Shown: in pieces, positions 51,314-59,564 of the stretch
Numbering within the stretch: the first letter of the stretch is position 1
How the letters are laid out: each line of letters starts with the position of its first letter
Notes under the pieces: generated by a model
What the model was told of the DNA's origin: nothing
Seen by the model: only the letters and a program-made list of their open reading frames with translations
Database searches by the model: none
Assembly: GCA_001803165.1 (NCBI GenBank)
Contig: MHAZ01000021.1
Coordinates: 248,001 to 312,000, forward strand
Source of the DNA: Stygiobacter sp. RIFOXYC2_FULL_38_25
GTDB lineage: Bacteria; Bacteroidota; Ignavibacteria; Ignavibacteriales; Melioribacteraceae
Length of the DNA: 64,000 nucleotides
Direction of reading: 5' to 3'
Program-made: the position numbers and the translations under genes

Positions 51314-51374
51314 GTAGCCGCAAGCTTCAGCTTGCGTTTCTTTAATAAAACCGCAACTTGAAAGTTGCGGCTAC
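51314..51374. repeat. Compound inverted repeat (REP/BIME-like)
   Basis: GTAGCCGCAA (51314-51323) and TTGCGGCTAC (51365-51374) are perfect 10-bp outer arms. Inside, CGCAAGCTTCAGCTTGCG and CCGCAACTTGAAAGTTGCGG form two further hairpins. It lies between the convergent GH92-GH47 and kup genes and may also act as a bidirectional terminator. Confidence 0.7.
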
Positions 51375-51415
51375 AAAATAATTATCGGAACTGTTTGATT
51401 GTCAATTAGGAAAAA

Positions 51416-53251
51416 CTAAATCTCAATTCTGGTAAGCACACCGTGAAGTTTATGATACGGCAGTTCGATAAACTGAACAAAGTTTGGTGTAATTCTTTTT
51501 ATGAATGAGAAAAACTTTAGATACATCTTTTTCGCTTTAATATCATCTACGCCATAGAACATTACTTTCGGATCAATGTCGGTTTCCTTTAACAGCTTTG
51601 GAATATCAAGCCGCTCCATGTAGCCAATCTGAATTTCAAATCCCGAAAGTCCATCCGCGATTTCGGGTACATAAAGTTTTTGTATTCCGCGCGGCGAATC
51701 TGTAGTAACAACAGAGACTAGTACGTTATCTTCATAAAGAATTCCGCCGCGTAGAGTACAGTGAACCATGTAGGGCGGAATCATATCTAAACTTTTTGTA
51801 AAGAAAAGCGCTGTTCCGGGAAGAATTTTTCCTGCTTCATAAATTTGTTCATAGCTTACAAGATATGTATCTATCGGCAGAGAGCGGAACGAGCGGTAAA
51901 TTGCGCGGTTTCCCTTCGTCCAAACATAAATTATCGCAAACGGCACCGCCGCGATGATGATAGACCAATAACCGCCATGTGGAATTTTTGTAAAAACAGA
52001 AACTAAAAATGCCACATTTACAATAAAGACAAGTGAAGCTATTACTACTTTGATTCTGCTTTTCTGCTTTGTGTAAATCCAAAGCATGAATACGGTGCTA
52101 ACAGCCATTGTTGCGGTTACTGCAAAACCGTAGGCAGCAGCCAAATTGTGCGACGCTTTAAAAACCAGAATGATTAAGATAACCGATATGAGCAAGAGCC
52201 AATTTACAGAATCAATATAAATCTGAGATTTGAGATGCGTAGAAGTGTATTTAACCCGTGTTAGCGGAAAGATATGTGTACGTATTCCTTGATAAACAAG
52301 AGAGAACACGGCGCTTATCATTGCTTGAGAAGCAATTATTGTAGCAAGCAAAGTAAGAATTAAAAACGGTACATATAAAAATTCTACTTGTCCTTTCACC
52401 ATCGAAAACAAAATATTTGTTTTGGGATCGTAATCGGTGCCTTGCGAAACAACATAAGAACCTTGTCCCAGATAATTCATTAAGAGAGCGATGAATACAA
52501 ATATCCACGCATGGCGAATCGGCTTCTTCCCGAGATGTCCCATATCCGCGTAAAGCGCCTCGCCGCCGGTTGCGCACAAAATAACTTCTGAGAGAACAAT
52601 AAAACCCGCAGCGCCGTTATTTATTAAAAACTGAATTCCATAATGTGGGCTTAATGAAAACACAACCATTGGATTGTGCATCATAGAAAAGAAGCCGGAA
52701 ATAAAAAGGGCTGAAAACCAAATTACCATTATCGGTCCGAATGAAGCCGCAACCTTATCGGTTCCTTTCGATTGTATTGCAAATAAAAGAACCGTAATTA
52801 CAATTGTAATGATAACAATTGTATCAACTCCAATATGCCCCATTCCGGGTATAAGCTGCAAACCTTCAACAGCAGAAAGAATACTTATCGCAGGAGTAAT
52901 AACACCATCGCCCATGAGGAGAGAAACGCCAACATAACCCATAAAGGTTACAAAGGCTATTGATTTTCCCTTTTTCAAATTACTGTGCAGAATTTCCTTA
53001 AGTACCACAATTCCGCCCTCACCTTTTGAATCTAAATGCATTGCGAGAAAAGTATATTCTATTGTGACAAGAATGATGAGCGTCCAGAACATTAATGATA
53101 AAATGCCAAGAACGTTTTCTTGTGTTGGCGCTGTTAATAGAAAAATTACGCTTAATGTGTAAATAGGACTTGTTCCGATGTCTCCGAATACAAGTCCCAT
53201 TGCCTTAAGTATTTCTCTAAAATTGGTATGATCAGATTTTTTGTGAGCCAT
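51416..53251 (-). CDS. kup: Kup-family potassium uptake permease
   Basis: About 611 residues. The KUP/HAK hallmark LKAMGLVFGDIGTSPIYTLS is followed by twelve expected membrane helices (for example DSKGEGGIVVLKEI, YVGVSLLMGDGVITPAISIL, and VEFLYVPFLILTLLATIIAS) and a C-terminal cytoplasmic domain (LPGTALFFTKSLDMIPPYMV). It takes up K+ with protons. The ATG at 53251 gives the usual start; the frame stays open to a TTG at 53284 that overlaps the end of a 40-codon upstream gene. That small gene has the stronger ribosome-binding site and probably shares the transcript. Confidence 0.94.
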   Translation of the reverse strand: MAHKKSDHTNFREILKAMGLVFGDIGTSPIYTLSVIFLLTAPTQENVLGILSLMFWTLIILVTIEYTFLAMHLDSKGEGGIVVLKEILHSNLKKGKSIAFVTFMGYVGVSLLMGDGVITPAISILSAVEGLQLIPGMGHIGVDTIVIITIVITVLLFAIQSKGTDKVAASFGPIMVIWFSALFISGFFSMMHNPMVVFSLSPHYGIQFLINNGAAGFIVLSEVILCATGGEALYADMGHLGKKPIRHAWIFVFIALLMNYLGQGSYVVSQGTDYDPKTNILFSMVKGQVEFLYVPFLILTLLATIIASQAMISAVFSLVYQGIRTHIFPLTRVKYTSTHLKSQIYIDSVNWLLLISVILIILVFKASHNLAAAYGFAVTATMAVSTVFMLWIYTKQKSRIKVVIASLVFIVNVAFLVSVFTKIPHGGYWSIIIAAVPFAIIYVWTKGNRAIYRSFRSLPIDTYLVSYEQIYEAGKILPGTALFFTKSLDMIPPYMVHCTLRGGILYEDNVLVSVVTTDSPRGIQKLYVPEIADGLSGFEIQIGYMERLDIPKLLKETDIDPKVMFYGVDDIKAKKMYLKFFSFIKRITPNFVQFIELPYHKLHGVLTRIEI

Positions 53252-53276
53252 TAAATGTGTTTGTCCGGTAAGATTC

Positions 53277-53399
53277 TTAGCCAAAGATGGCAGTGTAAAT
53301 TAGGTAACCGACAATATAGAGAATGCTAATGCCTATAATTCCCATCAAGAAATAAAAACCAAAATTGCTTACCGCGGTTTCTTTTTTATTCTCTTCCAT
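53277..53399 (-). CDS. 40-residue single-pass membrane protein upstream of kup
   Basis: A short gene with a strong ribosome-binding site (AAGGAG, five bases before the ATG at 53399). The product is a charged N-terminus (MEENKKETAVSNFG) followed by one hydrophobic helix (FYFLMGIIGISILYIVGYLI) and a short tail. It ends 25 bp before the preferred kup start and overlaps kup's alternative TTG start by eight bases, so the two are very likely co-transcribed. By analogy with small subunits such as KdpF it may assist the potassium transporter, but there is no sequence identity to claim this. Confidence 0.7.
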   Translation of the reverse strand: MEENKKETAVSNFGFYFLMGIIGISILYIVGYLIYTAIFG

Positions 53400-53548
53400 T
53401 GCTGCTCCTTTTTAGTAAAACCAATAATTAGTCGCTATGAAACTACGCGAAGATAATTATTTTTTAGAACACCAAAAAGATAAGTTTTTGAAGTCCCAAT
53501 TACTGAAAAGAATTGCACACCGCAAGAAATTTGCATTATTGATTTGAG

Positions 53549-53569
53549 AATAAACAATGATTGTTTATT
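53549..53569. promoter_or_regulatory. Perfect 21-bp palindrome upstream of amino-acid permease
   Basis: AATAAACAAT-G-ATTGTTTATT is a perfect inverted repeat (10-bp arms) ending 27 bp before the permease ATG at 53597. The length and position suit a repressor operator overlapping the transcription start. The binding protein is not identifiable here. Confidence 0.6.
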
Positions 53570-53596
53570 TTGCCGCAACTTTTGCAGAATTCTAAA

Positions 53597-55009
53597 ATGA
53601 GCGAACCCACAAAGAAAACCGAGTTAGTACGCGGACTCACCTTAACCGCGGCAATGATGTTAGTTGCCGGATCAATGATTGGCTCCGGAATTTTCCGTAA
53701 GCCCGCAACAATGGCTGATCAGCTTGGCTCACCGGAGTTGCTGCTTTTTGTTTGGATAGCCGCCGGCTTAATCACTCTTATTGCAGTTTTGGTTAATGCT
53801 GAAGTTGCCGGTATGATTGACGCTACCGGAGGTCAGTATGTTTACTTCAGAAAAATGTATGGCGATTTTACAGCTTACCTTTATGGCTGGTCTATTCTTT
53901 CTGTAATCCAAACCGGAAGCCAGGCTGCTATTGCTTACGCATTTGCAGAGTATCTTGGTTACTTTATAAAGTATCCTCAGCTGCCGCAGTCATGGCAAGA
54001 GTTTGCCGTTTTTATGCCGCTTGTAGGAGACATTCATCCTTTTGCAGATTTTGGAACTAAGGCTGTTGCTATATCAGTAACCGCATTTCTAACGGGCGTA
54101 AATTACATGGGAGTTGTTTTCGGAGGAAGCGTTCAAACAATTGTTACATTTATTAAGATTGCCTCCATTTTATTAATTACGTTTTTACTTTTATTTATTG
54201 GCAACGGTAGTTTTTCAAACGTTTACACCGGATTTGCACTTCCACATAAATCTACAGCCAGTTTTATAAGCATGCTTGGTTTAGCTTTTGCCGGAGCTTT
54301 CTGGGCGTACGATGCATGGAATAATATTACATTCGTTTCCGGCGAAGTAAAAAATCCAATGCGCAATGTTCCCCGCGCTCTTATTTACGGAACATTAATA
54401 GTTATATGCGTCTATGTTTTAATCAACGCTGCCTTCTTATACGTACTTCCAATTGATGAAATGGCAAAATCACCTTTAGTTGCCGCAACTGCAGCCGAGA
54501 AAATTTTTGGCTCTAACGGTGCTTCTTTAATTTCAATTGCCGTAATTATATCAACATTTGGCGCGCTTAACGGAAGCATCTTAGCGACAGCCCGCGTTCC
54601 TTACGCAATGGCGAGAGCTAATTTATTCTTCAAAAGTTTAGGAAATGTTCATCCAAAATTTGGTACGCCGCATACTGCATTGCTTGTTCAAGGAATTTGG
54701 TCATGCGTACTTGTTCTATCCGGTTCATTTGATATGATAACCGACTATGTAATTTTTGCTTCGTGGCTGTTCTATATGCTTGGTGCGTTTGGCGTGTTTG
54801 TACTTCGTAAAAAAATGCCGGATGTAGCCCGTCCTTACAAAGTTTGGGGTTATCCTTTTACACCGGCAATCTTTGTCATCTTTGCGTTTTTGTTTTTGGT
54901 TAACTCAATAATTTCCGATACACAGAACGCAATGATGGGACTAATACTAGTAGCAAGCGGACTTCCATTTTACTTTTTCTGGAAATACCGGCAAAATAAA
55001 AACAGCTAA
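53597..55009 (+). CDS. APC-family amino-acid permease
   Basis: About 470 residues from the ATG at 53597. The first helix carries the APC motif AAMMLVAGSMIGSGIFRKPA, then WIAAGLITLIAVLVNAEVAG and MIDATGGQYVYFRKMYGDFT. About twelve membrane helices are expected. The conserved FWAYDAWNNITFVSGEVKNP and MRNVPRALIYGTLIV regions are typical of the L-type (LAT)/YfnA-like amino-acid transporter subgroup. The substrate is not predictable. A perfect 21-bp palindrome lies just upstream, suggesting repression control. The frame extends to 53561 inside the palindrome, but the ATG at 53597 gives a normal start. Confidence 0.92.
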   Translation: MSEPTKKTELVRGLTLTAAMMLVAGSMIGSGIFRKPATMADQLGSPELLLFVWIAAGLITLIAVLVNAEVAGMIDATGGQYVYFRKMYGDFTAYLYGWSILSVIQTGSQAAIAYAFAEYLGYFIKYPQLPQSWQEFAVFMPLVGDIHPFADFGTKAVAISVTAFLTGVNYMGVVFGGSVQTIVTFIKIASILLITFLLLFIGNGSFSNVYTGFALPHKSTASFISMLGLAFAGAFWAYDAWNNITFVSGEVKNPMRNVPRALIYGTLIVICVYVLINAAFLYVLPIDEMAKSPLVAATAAEKIFGSNGASLISIAVIISTFGALNGSILATARVPYAMARANLFFKSLGNVHPKFGTPHTALLVQGIWSCVLVLSGSFDMITDYVIFASWLFYMLGAFGVFVLRKKMPDVARPYKVWGYPFTPAIFVIFAFLFLVNSIISDTQNAMMGLILVASGLPFYFFWKYRQNKNS

Positions 55010-55040
55010 CTAGTCTTAAGGAATATTTTAGTTCTTTAGC

Positions 55041-55181
55041 TTAGACAAAGAGGTAATAAAGATAATATGCCATAACAAAGAGCATAGAACCCCCAATCAA
55101 AAGAATTATCAGTGTAAGATAATTTATTTGACTCATCTTGCTTTTGGAAACTTCTGCTTCATTTTTATTATTGATAAACAT
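55041..55181 (-). CDS. 46-residue single-pass membrane protein downstream of ppa
   Basis: A short frame starting at an ATG eight bases after the pyrophosphatase stop. The product has a polar N-terminus (MFINNKNEAEVSKSKMSQIN) and one hydrophobic helix (YLTLIILLIGGSMLFVMAYY), ending YLYYLFV. The tight spacing to ppa suggests one transcript. No ribosome-binding site is obvious, and there is no homologue I can name. Coding status is plausible but not proven. Confidence 0.5.
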   Translation of the reverse strand: MFINNKNEAEVSKSKMSQINYLTLIILLIGGSMLFVMAYYLYYLFV

Positions 55182-55188
55182 GATACGT

Positions 55189-55749
55189 TTAGTCTTCTGT
55201 GATAAATGCTTTGTTGTAACGTTCAACTGATTCATTTACAATTTTGAACGCTTCTTCTTTTCCAACAATCTTTTCTACAACTACATTCTTATGTTCAAGT
55301 TTTTTATAATCTTCAAAAAATCTTTGTAGCTGGACCGTTGTATGCGGAGGAAGATCGTGCAGGTCATCCATATAGTTAACAGAAATATCATTCTTAGCTA
55401 CAGCTACTATTTTTTCGTCTTTCTCCATGTTATCTACCATTTCCATAACGCCAATTACTTTTGCTTCTATAATGCAAAGCGGATCTACATCTACAGAACA
55501 GATAACAAGTATATCAAGCGGGTCGCCGTCATCACTTAACGTGCGCGGAATGAAGCCATAGTTTGCCGGATAAAACACCGAAGAGAAAAGCACGCGGTCT
55601 AATTTTAGCAGTCCGCTTGTTTTATCAAGTTCATATTTAGCTTGCGACCCTTTTGGTATTTCTATAATTGCATTTACAACATTGGGAAGTTCTTTCCCCG
55701 CACTTACATGGTGCCAGGGATTGAAGTGGAAATTTTTAGTATTTATCAT
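55189..55749 (-). CDS. ppa: Inorganic pyrophosphatase (family I)
   Basis: A 186-residue soluble enzyme that hydrolyses pyrophosphate to phosphate, pulling biosynthetic reactions forward. Family I marks are IEIPKGSQAKYELDK, RVLFSSVFYPANYGFIPRTL and DDGDPLDILVICS, the last containing the metal-binding aspartates. The length is typical of bacterial hexameric enzymes. A small membrane-protein frame follows. It is downstream of the TonB-operon genes on the same strand but separated from the TPR gene by 37 bp, so it may be the last gene read from that unit or have its own promoter. Confidence 0.95.
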   Translation of the reverse strand: MINTKNFHFNPWHHVSAGKELPNVVNAIIEIPKGSQAKYELDKTSGLLKLDRVLFSSVFYPANYGFIPRTLSDDGDPLDILVICSVDVDPLCIIEAKVIGVMEMVDNMEKDEKIVAVAKNDISVNYMDDLHDLPPHTTVQLQRFFEDYKKLEHKNVVVEKIVGKEEAFKIVNESVERYNKAFITED

Positions 55750-55786
55750 TTATTGTTTTTCTCCGGAATAGAAAAGAGTGCGGAGA

Positions 55787-57214
55787 CTAATCCGCACTTA
55801 ATACTCTTAACACTTTTTTAGCGTCCTTATCGTTAGGGGATATTTTTAAGATACGTCTAGCAAAGTTAATAGCTTCGTCATTATTACCAGCTTGTAAGTA
55901 GCAAGACATCAAAATCTTCAACGTGGACATATCGGATCTGTATTTAAGTATTCTCAAATAATATGGAATTGCTGCTGCGTATGCTTTTCTGTCGTACGCA
56001 TTATAACCAAGCGCTGAGTTTGAAGCTATGTACTGATCCTTATACTGAGATTCATTATTTCCGATTAGGCTCAACATTGCTTTGTGTTGTTCTAACAATG
56101 CTTGGGTTGAATCTAATGCGGTATAAATTTGAATTAAGAAATTTCTGTTTGTAAAGTTTGTATCGTTTAATGCAACCGAGCGAAGCAGCGCAGTTCTAGC
56201 TTTTTCTAATTGGTTCTTCTTAAAGTCTGGATTAGCAACAACAGAGTCTGCGTTTTCTCTGAACTGGTAATGAGAAAATCCTAAGTATCTCCAGGCGGTT
56301 TCGTTTGTAGAATCTGCTTTTGCTTTTGCTTCGTAATATTTAGCAGCTTCATCAAATTTTTTATCTCTAAAAAATCCATTTGCTAATTCCATATAAATGC
56401 TGGAACGCGCCGGATCGGCTTTAACAACCTTCTCAAAATATTTCATTGAGTTGGCTTCATCCTTAACCATCTGGAATGCTCTGGCAGTATTTTCCATTTC
56501 ATTAATGCTTAACATTGAATCGGGAACTTGAGAATAATACTTAGCAGCTTCAGCATATCTCTGAGTTGCATATGCCGCAATTGCAGTATTTTTTTTCAAC
56601 TGCATCTCTTCGGGATATTTTTCTACTCCCGCCGAACCGAAGTTAAATACTTTCTCAAAGTTTTTAATTTCTAAGAGTGCGCGGGTGATTTTTAAGTACG
56701 CATCTTCGGTTTGATTCTTGTCTAAATATTTTTCGTACAACAACGCCGCATCGGCAAAACGTTTTGCTTGATACATAATTGTAGCAGCTTCCAAATATGC
56801 GGCAGCATTGTTAGGATCAATAGAAATAATCTTTAAGTACTTGTTTATTGCGTCGGTATATTTTCTTTGCTTAACCATAAGTTTTGCATTCTTAAACTTG
56901 AGGTCAATGTTAAGCGAGTCTAGTAATTCAGCTTCTTCGAAGTTTGATATCGCAAGTTCAGCAACACCCATTTGGTCGTACGAATCACCCAAATATTCGT
57001 ACACCAACCTTGGTTCAAAATTTACTTCTCTCAACTGTATGAATAACCTGTTTGATCCGTTGGCATCGCCTGCATCCAGTAATTCTTTAGCAAGTGTAAA
57101 AGCCGTTTTGTAGTCCTTCTTATCAAATGCTTTTTGAGCAGTAGCAAGTTTGTCCTGAGCCAAAACATTAGCTGCTAAAAAAACAACCATTAGAAAGAGA
57201 GTAATTCGCTTCAT
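55787..57214 (-). CDS. Periplasmic TPR-repeat protein
   Basis: 475 residues. A signal peptide (ITLFLMVVFLAANVLAQ) is followed by about ten tetratricopeptide repeats, for example AELAISNFEEAELLDSLNID, AINKYLKIISIDPNNAAAYL and EAAKYYEAKAKADSTNETAW. TPR proteins act as scaffolds for protein complexes. The start overlaps the stop of the PstS-like lipoprotein gene (ATGA), placing it in the exbB-exbD-exbD-tonB operon. In Bacteroidota such operons often end with exactly this pair. It may organise the energy-transduction machinery in the periplasm. Confidence 0.9.
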   Translation of the reverse strand: MKRITLFLMVVFLAANVLAQDKLATAQKAFDKKDYKTAFTLAKELLDAGDANGSNRLFIQLREVNFEPRLVYEYLGDSYDQMGVAELAISNFEEAELLDSLNIDLKFKNAKLMVKQRKYTDAINKYLKIISIDPNNAAAYLEAATIMYQAKRFADAALLYEKYLDKNQTEDAYLKITRALLEIKNFEKVFNFGSAGVEKYPEEMQLKKNTAIAAYATQRYAEAAKYYSQVPDSMLSINEMENTARAFQMVKDEANSMKYFEKVVKADPARSSIYMELANGFFRDKKFDEAAKYYEAKAKADSTNETAWRYLGFSHYQFRENADSVVANPDFKKNQLEKARTALLRSVALNDTNFTNRNFLIQIYTALDSTQALLEQHKAMLSLIGNNESQYKDQYIASNSALGYNAYDRKAYAAAIPYYLRILKYRSDMSTLKILMSCYLQAGNNDEAINFARRILKISPNDKDAKKVLRVLSAD

Positions 57215-58089
57215 TTTAACCTCGTCATCTTATTGTACCTTAATGGAACTGTTGCTGGACCAAGATCATGTGCCAGAACAATTTTTTGACCTTGTGTAAA
57301 AGTCATATATGTTGCAAAACCGGTTCCAAGACCAGTTCCAATCTCATTTAAAAATATGTAACATTCTCTAATTAGTGGATATTCTCCATTTGATAAATAA
57401 CCGGCTACCGGTTCTATATACTCTCCGCCTGTTGCCGATCTTTCATCAGTTCCGATTCTTAAAATTTTTATTCCTTTTGATTCTCTCGCGATGTTCAAAC
57501 CAACAACGCCGATAGAGTTTTTATTTTTGATTACACTTTTCACTACGTCATCTTCATTCTTAACAACAAATGCACCGCTTGGTTTTTTGTTTTCAAGTAA
57601 TTCTACTTTCAAATTTTCAAATACACCGGAATTCTGATCCGGAATAAAAACTTTATATAGCTTACTCTCACCGAGTAAGAGTTGTTTCAACTGAGTGGTA
57701 GTCATTCTAGCTGCCTGGTGATTTGTATCAACAATCACTGTAAGCCCGTCATAACAAAGTTTTATTACCTTAACCTCAGATTTAGTTTTTTCTACAAATT
57801 TGCTTTCATCATCTGTAAGACCGCGCGAGCTAACAAACATCTGGATTTCTCCATTCAAAATTTTTACTATTCCTTCACGCGCTTGCACTTTTTCAACTTC
57901 TATTTTAGAAGCCGGATATGTAGTAACAAATGAATCTCTTTGTTCAACAACCATTGAGTATAGAGATTCATCTGCATAGCACTTTATTGAGCCTTTTGTT
58001 GTGGTTTCTCTCGGCTCCGGACCGCAGCCCGAAACAAACAACAACAATATCATTGGTATTATGAAAAGACTATTTGGTTTCTTCTTCAT
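57211..58089 (-). CDS. PstS-like phosphate-binding lipoprotein
   Basis: 292 residues with a lipobox VSGC (Cys22). The mature protein follows a PBP-like (PstS) fold: GSIKCYADESLYSMVVEQRD at the start, EIQMFVSSRGLTDDESKFVE, LTVIVDTNHQAARMTTTQLK, NSIGVVGLNIARESKGIKIL and the end EIGTGLGTGFATYMTFTQGQ. In true PstS proteins a Ser/Thr-rich loop near the N-terminus binds phosphate; that loop is not clearly present here, so phosphate binding is uncertain. Its place in a TonB operon without pst transporter genes suggests a signalling or scaffold role rather than classical uptake. Confidence 0.85.
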   Translation of the reverse strand: MKKKPNSLFIIPMILLLFVSGCGPEPRETTTKGSIKCYADESLYSMVVEQRDSFVTTYPASKIEVEKVQAREGIVKILNGEIQMFVSSRGLTDDESKFVEKTKSEVKVIKLCYDGLTVIVDTNHQAARMTTTQLKQLLLGESKLYKVFIPDQNSGVFENLKVELLENKKPSGAFVVKNEDDVVKSVIKNKNSIGVVGLNIARESKGIKILRIGTDERSATGGEYIEPVAGYLSNGEYPLIRECYIFLNEIGTGLGTGFATYMTFTQGQKIVLAHDLGPATVPLRYNKMTRLK

Positions 58090-58291
58090 CTGCTCTGCGG
58101 TTTTTTATGGTGATTATAACAATCCGGTAAATACCGTAAAGAATCATTACAACCCCAAAAATTATTTTAACATTTTGTGTTGCAAAAAGAGTTGTTGGGA
58201 ATAGCTCAGTTGCCATTATTGCTATTCCCAACGCAACAAATATTACTCCTGCAGTATAACCAATGTAAACCATCAGTTTCTGCATGTTCAT
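58070..58291 (-). CDS. Small membrane protein in the TonB operon
   Basis: 73 residues from the ATG at 58291, just after the tonB stop. It has two hydrophobic helices (LMVYIGYTAGVIFVALGIAI and VKIIFGVVMILYGIYRIVII) and a charged C-terminal tail (NRRADEEETK). The frame stays open upstream into tonB, but the ATG at 58291 (or 58285) fits the gene layout. It overlaps the next gene by 20 bases. Small two-helix proteins at this position are recurrent in Bacteroidota-type tonB operons. The function is unknown. Confidence 0.7.
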   Translation of the reverse strand: MNMQKLMVYIGYTAGVIFVALGIAIMATELFPTTLFATQNVKIIFGVVMILYGIYRIVIITIKNRRADEEETK

Positions 58292-58292
58292 T

Positions 58293-59039
58293 TTAGTTTT
58301 GTCCTTCCAAAGTAAATCTGTAAGGAAGCACAATCCAAACTGCTATAGGATGCTGGTTTTGAAGAGCCGGTGAAAAAGCGCTTCTCATAGCAGCATCAAT
58401 AGATACCTGATTGAACAATTCGGAATCCGATTTAATTACTACTGCTTTTTTCGGTCTTCCGGTTTTATCAACCAACACTTTAACAAATACTTTTCCGGTA
58501 ATACCGGCACGTTTTGCAATTTCAGGATATTCGGGCGATACCGAATGAACCATTTCGGGCAATTTTTCAACTGCTGTAAACGCGTTCATATCAGGGTCTT
58601 CATCGCCTTTAGGCTCTTCAATCTTAATATCCTGTGTAATCTGTGCGCCGCCCGATAAATCTTCTGCTAAAGCCGGTGCTTGCTGTTGAGCCATTTCTGT
58701 TTGTGTAGCTATAACTTGTTCCGGCGGAGCTTCTTCATCAGGAACAGGTACAGGAACACCCACAGTTGGGGCAGCAACCGGACCGGCAACTTGAATTTGC
58801 GGTGCAACGTTTTCTATAGATGGTGGTGGACCGAGATCGCTATAATTGATCTTCAATCTTACTTCCGGAATTCCCTCTTCATCTTCACGGGAGAGATACA
58901 CGGATAAGTAGTATGAACCGATCAGTAAGAGATGGAAAAAAATTGCGAGCGCCACACCAATTGTATAGTTACGCGGATAGATCTTTTTTAACTCAAAAGC
59001 TCCATACACGTTATTCTGTTGTAATGCTACTTCTGCCAT
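58293..59039 (-). CDS. tonB: TonB energy transducer
   Basis: 248 residues. One membrane helix lies near the N-terminus (TIGVALAIFFHLLLIGSYYL), a proline/alanine-rich periplasmic linker is next (about residues 80-145, with VGVPVPVPDEEAPPEQVI), and the C-terminal TonB domain ends the protein (VHSVSPEYPEIAKRAGITGK, VFVKVLVDKTGRPKKAVVIK and AFSPALQNQHPIAVWIVLPY). TonB transfers proton-motive energy from ExbB/ExbD to outer-membrane receptors. GGAG precedes the ATG. The upstream genes are exbD, exbD and exbB, so the complete energising complex is encoded here. Confidence 0.93.
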   Translation of the reverse strand: MAEVALQQNNVYGAFELKKIYPRNYTIGVALAIFFHLLLIGSYYLSVYLSREDEEGIPEVRLKINYSDLGPPPSIENVAPQIQVAGPVAAPTVGVPVPVPDEEAPPEQVIATQTEMAQQQAPALAEDLSGGAQITQDIKIEEPKGDEDPDMNAFTAVEKLPEMVHSVSPEYPEIAKRAGITGKVFVKVLVDKTGRPKKAVVIKSDSELFNQVSIDAAMRSAFSPALQNQHPIAVWIVLPYRFTLEGQN

Positions 59040-59049
59040 TTTTTTCTCC

Positions 59050-59550
59050 TTAGATTGCTCTTGCTATTTCTCTTTTATCAATATCCGTCATTGGAGCCAG
59101 AGCATAACGGTCTAACTGTGTTACACGTAATTCATCAATAATATCAATCATTATATGATATTTTGCTTTCTTATCAATTTTGATAAGAACGTTAAATCTT
59201 GGGTTTTCAGCTCTTTTATTTTTCAAGAACTTATTCATTTCTTCCCACTTAATTTTATGAGGCACTTCAAATCCAACGTTCCAATACATTTGCATAGTTT
59301 CATCAACACGCAAAGTAAGAAGATTGGATTCGCCGACTTTAATATCCACATCTTTAGGAGGAAGATTTATTTCTAGCGTCTGCGGTAAGCGAAAAACTGT
59401 TGTTAACATGAAGAACGTTAACAAAAGAAAAGCAACGTCAACCAAAGGAGTCATATCTATACCGATATTGATTCTCTTTTTGGGTTTACGTTTGCTAAAC
59501 TTATTTTTCCGTTTTGCACCACCGCTATCAGCAACTGCGCCACCGGACAT
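59050..59550 (-). CDS. exbD: Biopolymer transport protein ExbD (second copy)
   Basis: 166 residues. After a basic cytoplasmic N-terminus (RKNKFSKRKPKKRINIGIDM) comes the ExbD membrane helix with the essential proton-carrying Asp in IGIDMTPLVDVAFLLLTFFM. The periplasmic domain includes LEINLPPKDVDIKVGESNLL and FNVLIKIDKKAKYHIMIDII. It works with ExbB to power TonB. The neighbouring ExbD at 59565-60038 shares the TPLVDVAFLLLTFFMLTT block, showing a tandem duplication. The two copies differ in their periplasmic parts and may form a hetero-dimer. AGGAG precedes the ATG. Confidence 0.93.
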   Translation of the reverse strand: MSGGAVADSGGAKRKNKFSKRKPKKRINIGIDMTPLVDVAFLLLTFFMLTTVFRLPQTLEINLPPKDVDIKVGESNLLTLRVDETMQMYWNVGFEVPHKIKWEEMNKFLKNKRAENPRFNVLIKIDKKAKYHIMIDIIDELRVTQLDRYALAPMTDIDKREIARAI

Positions 59551-59564
59551 ATTAATCTCCTATT

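Noticed and set aside
53252-53284. Longer kup start at TTG 53284
   Set aside because: It overlaps a better-supported small gene, and the Kup start fits the ATG at 53251.
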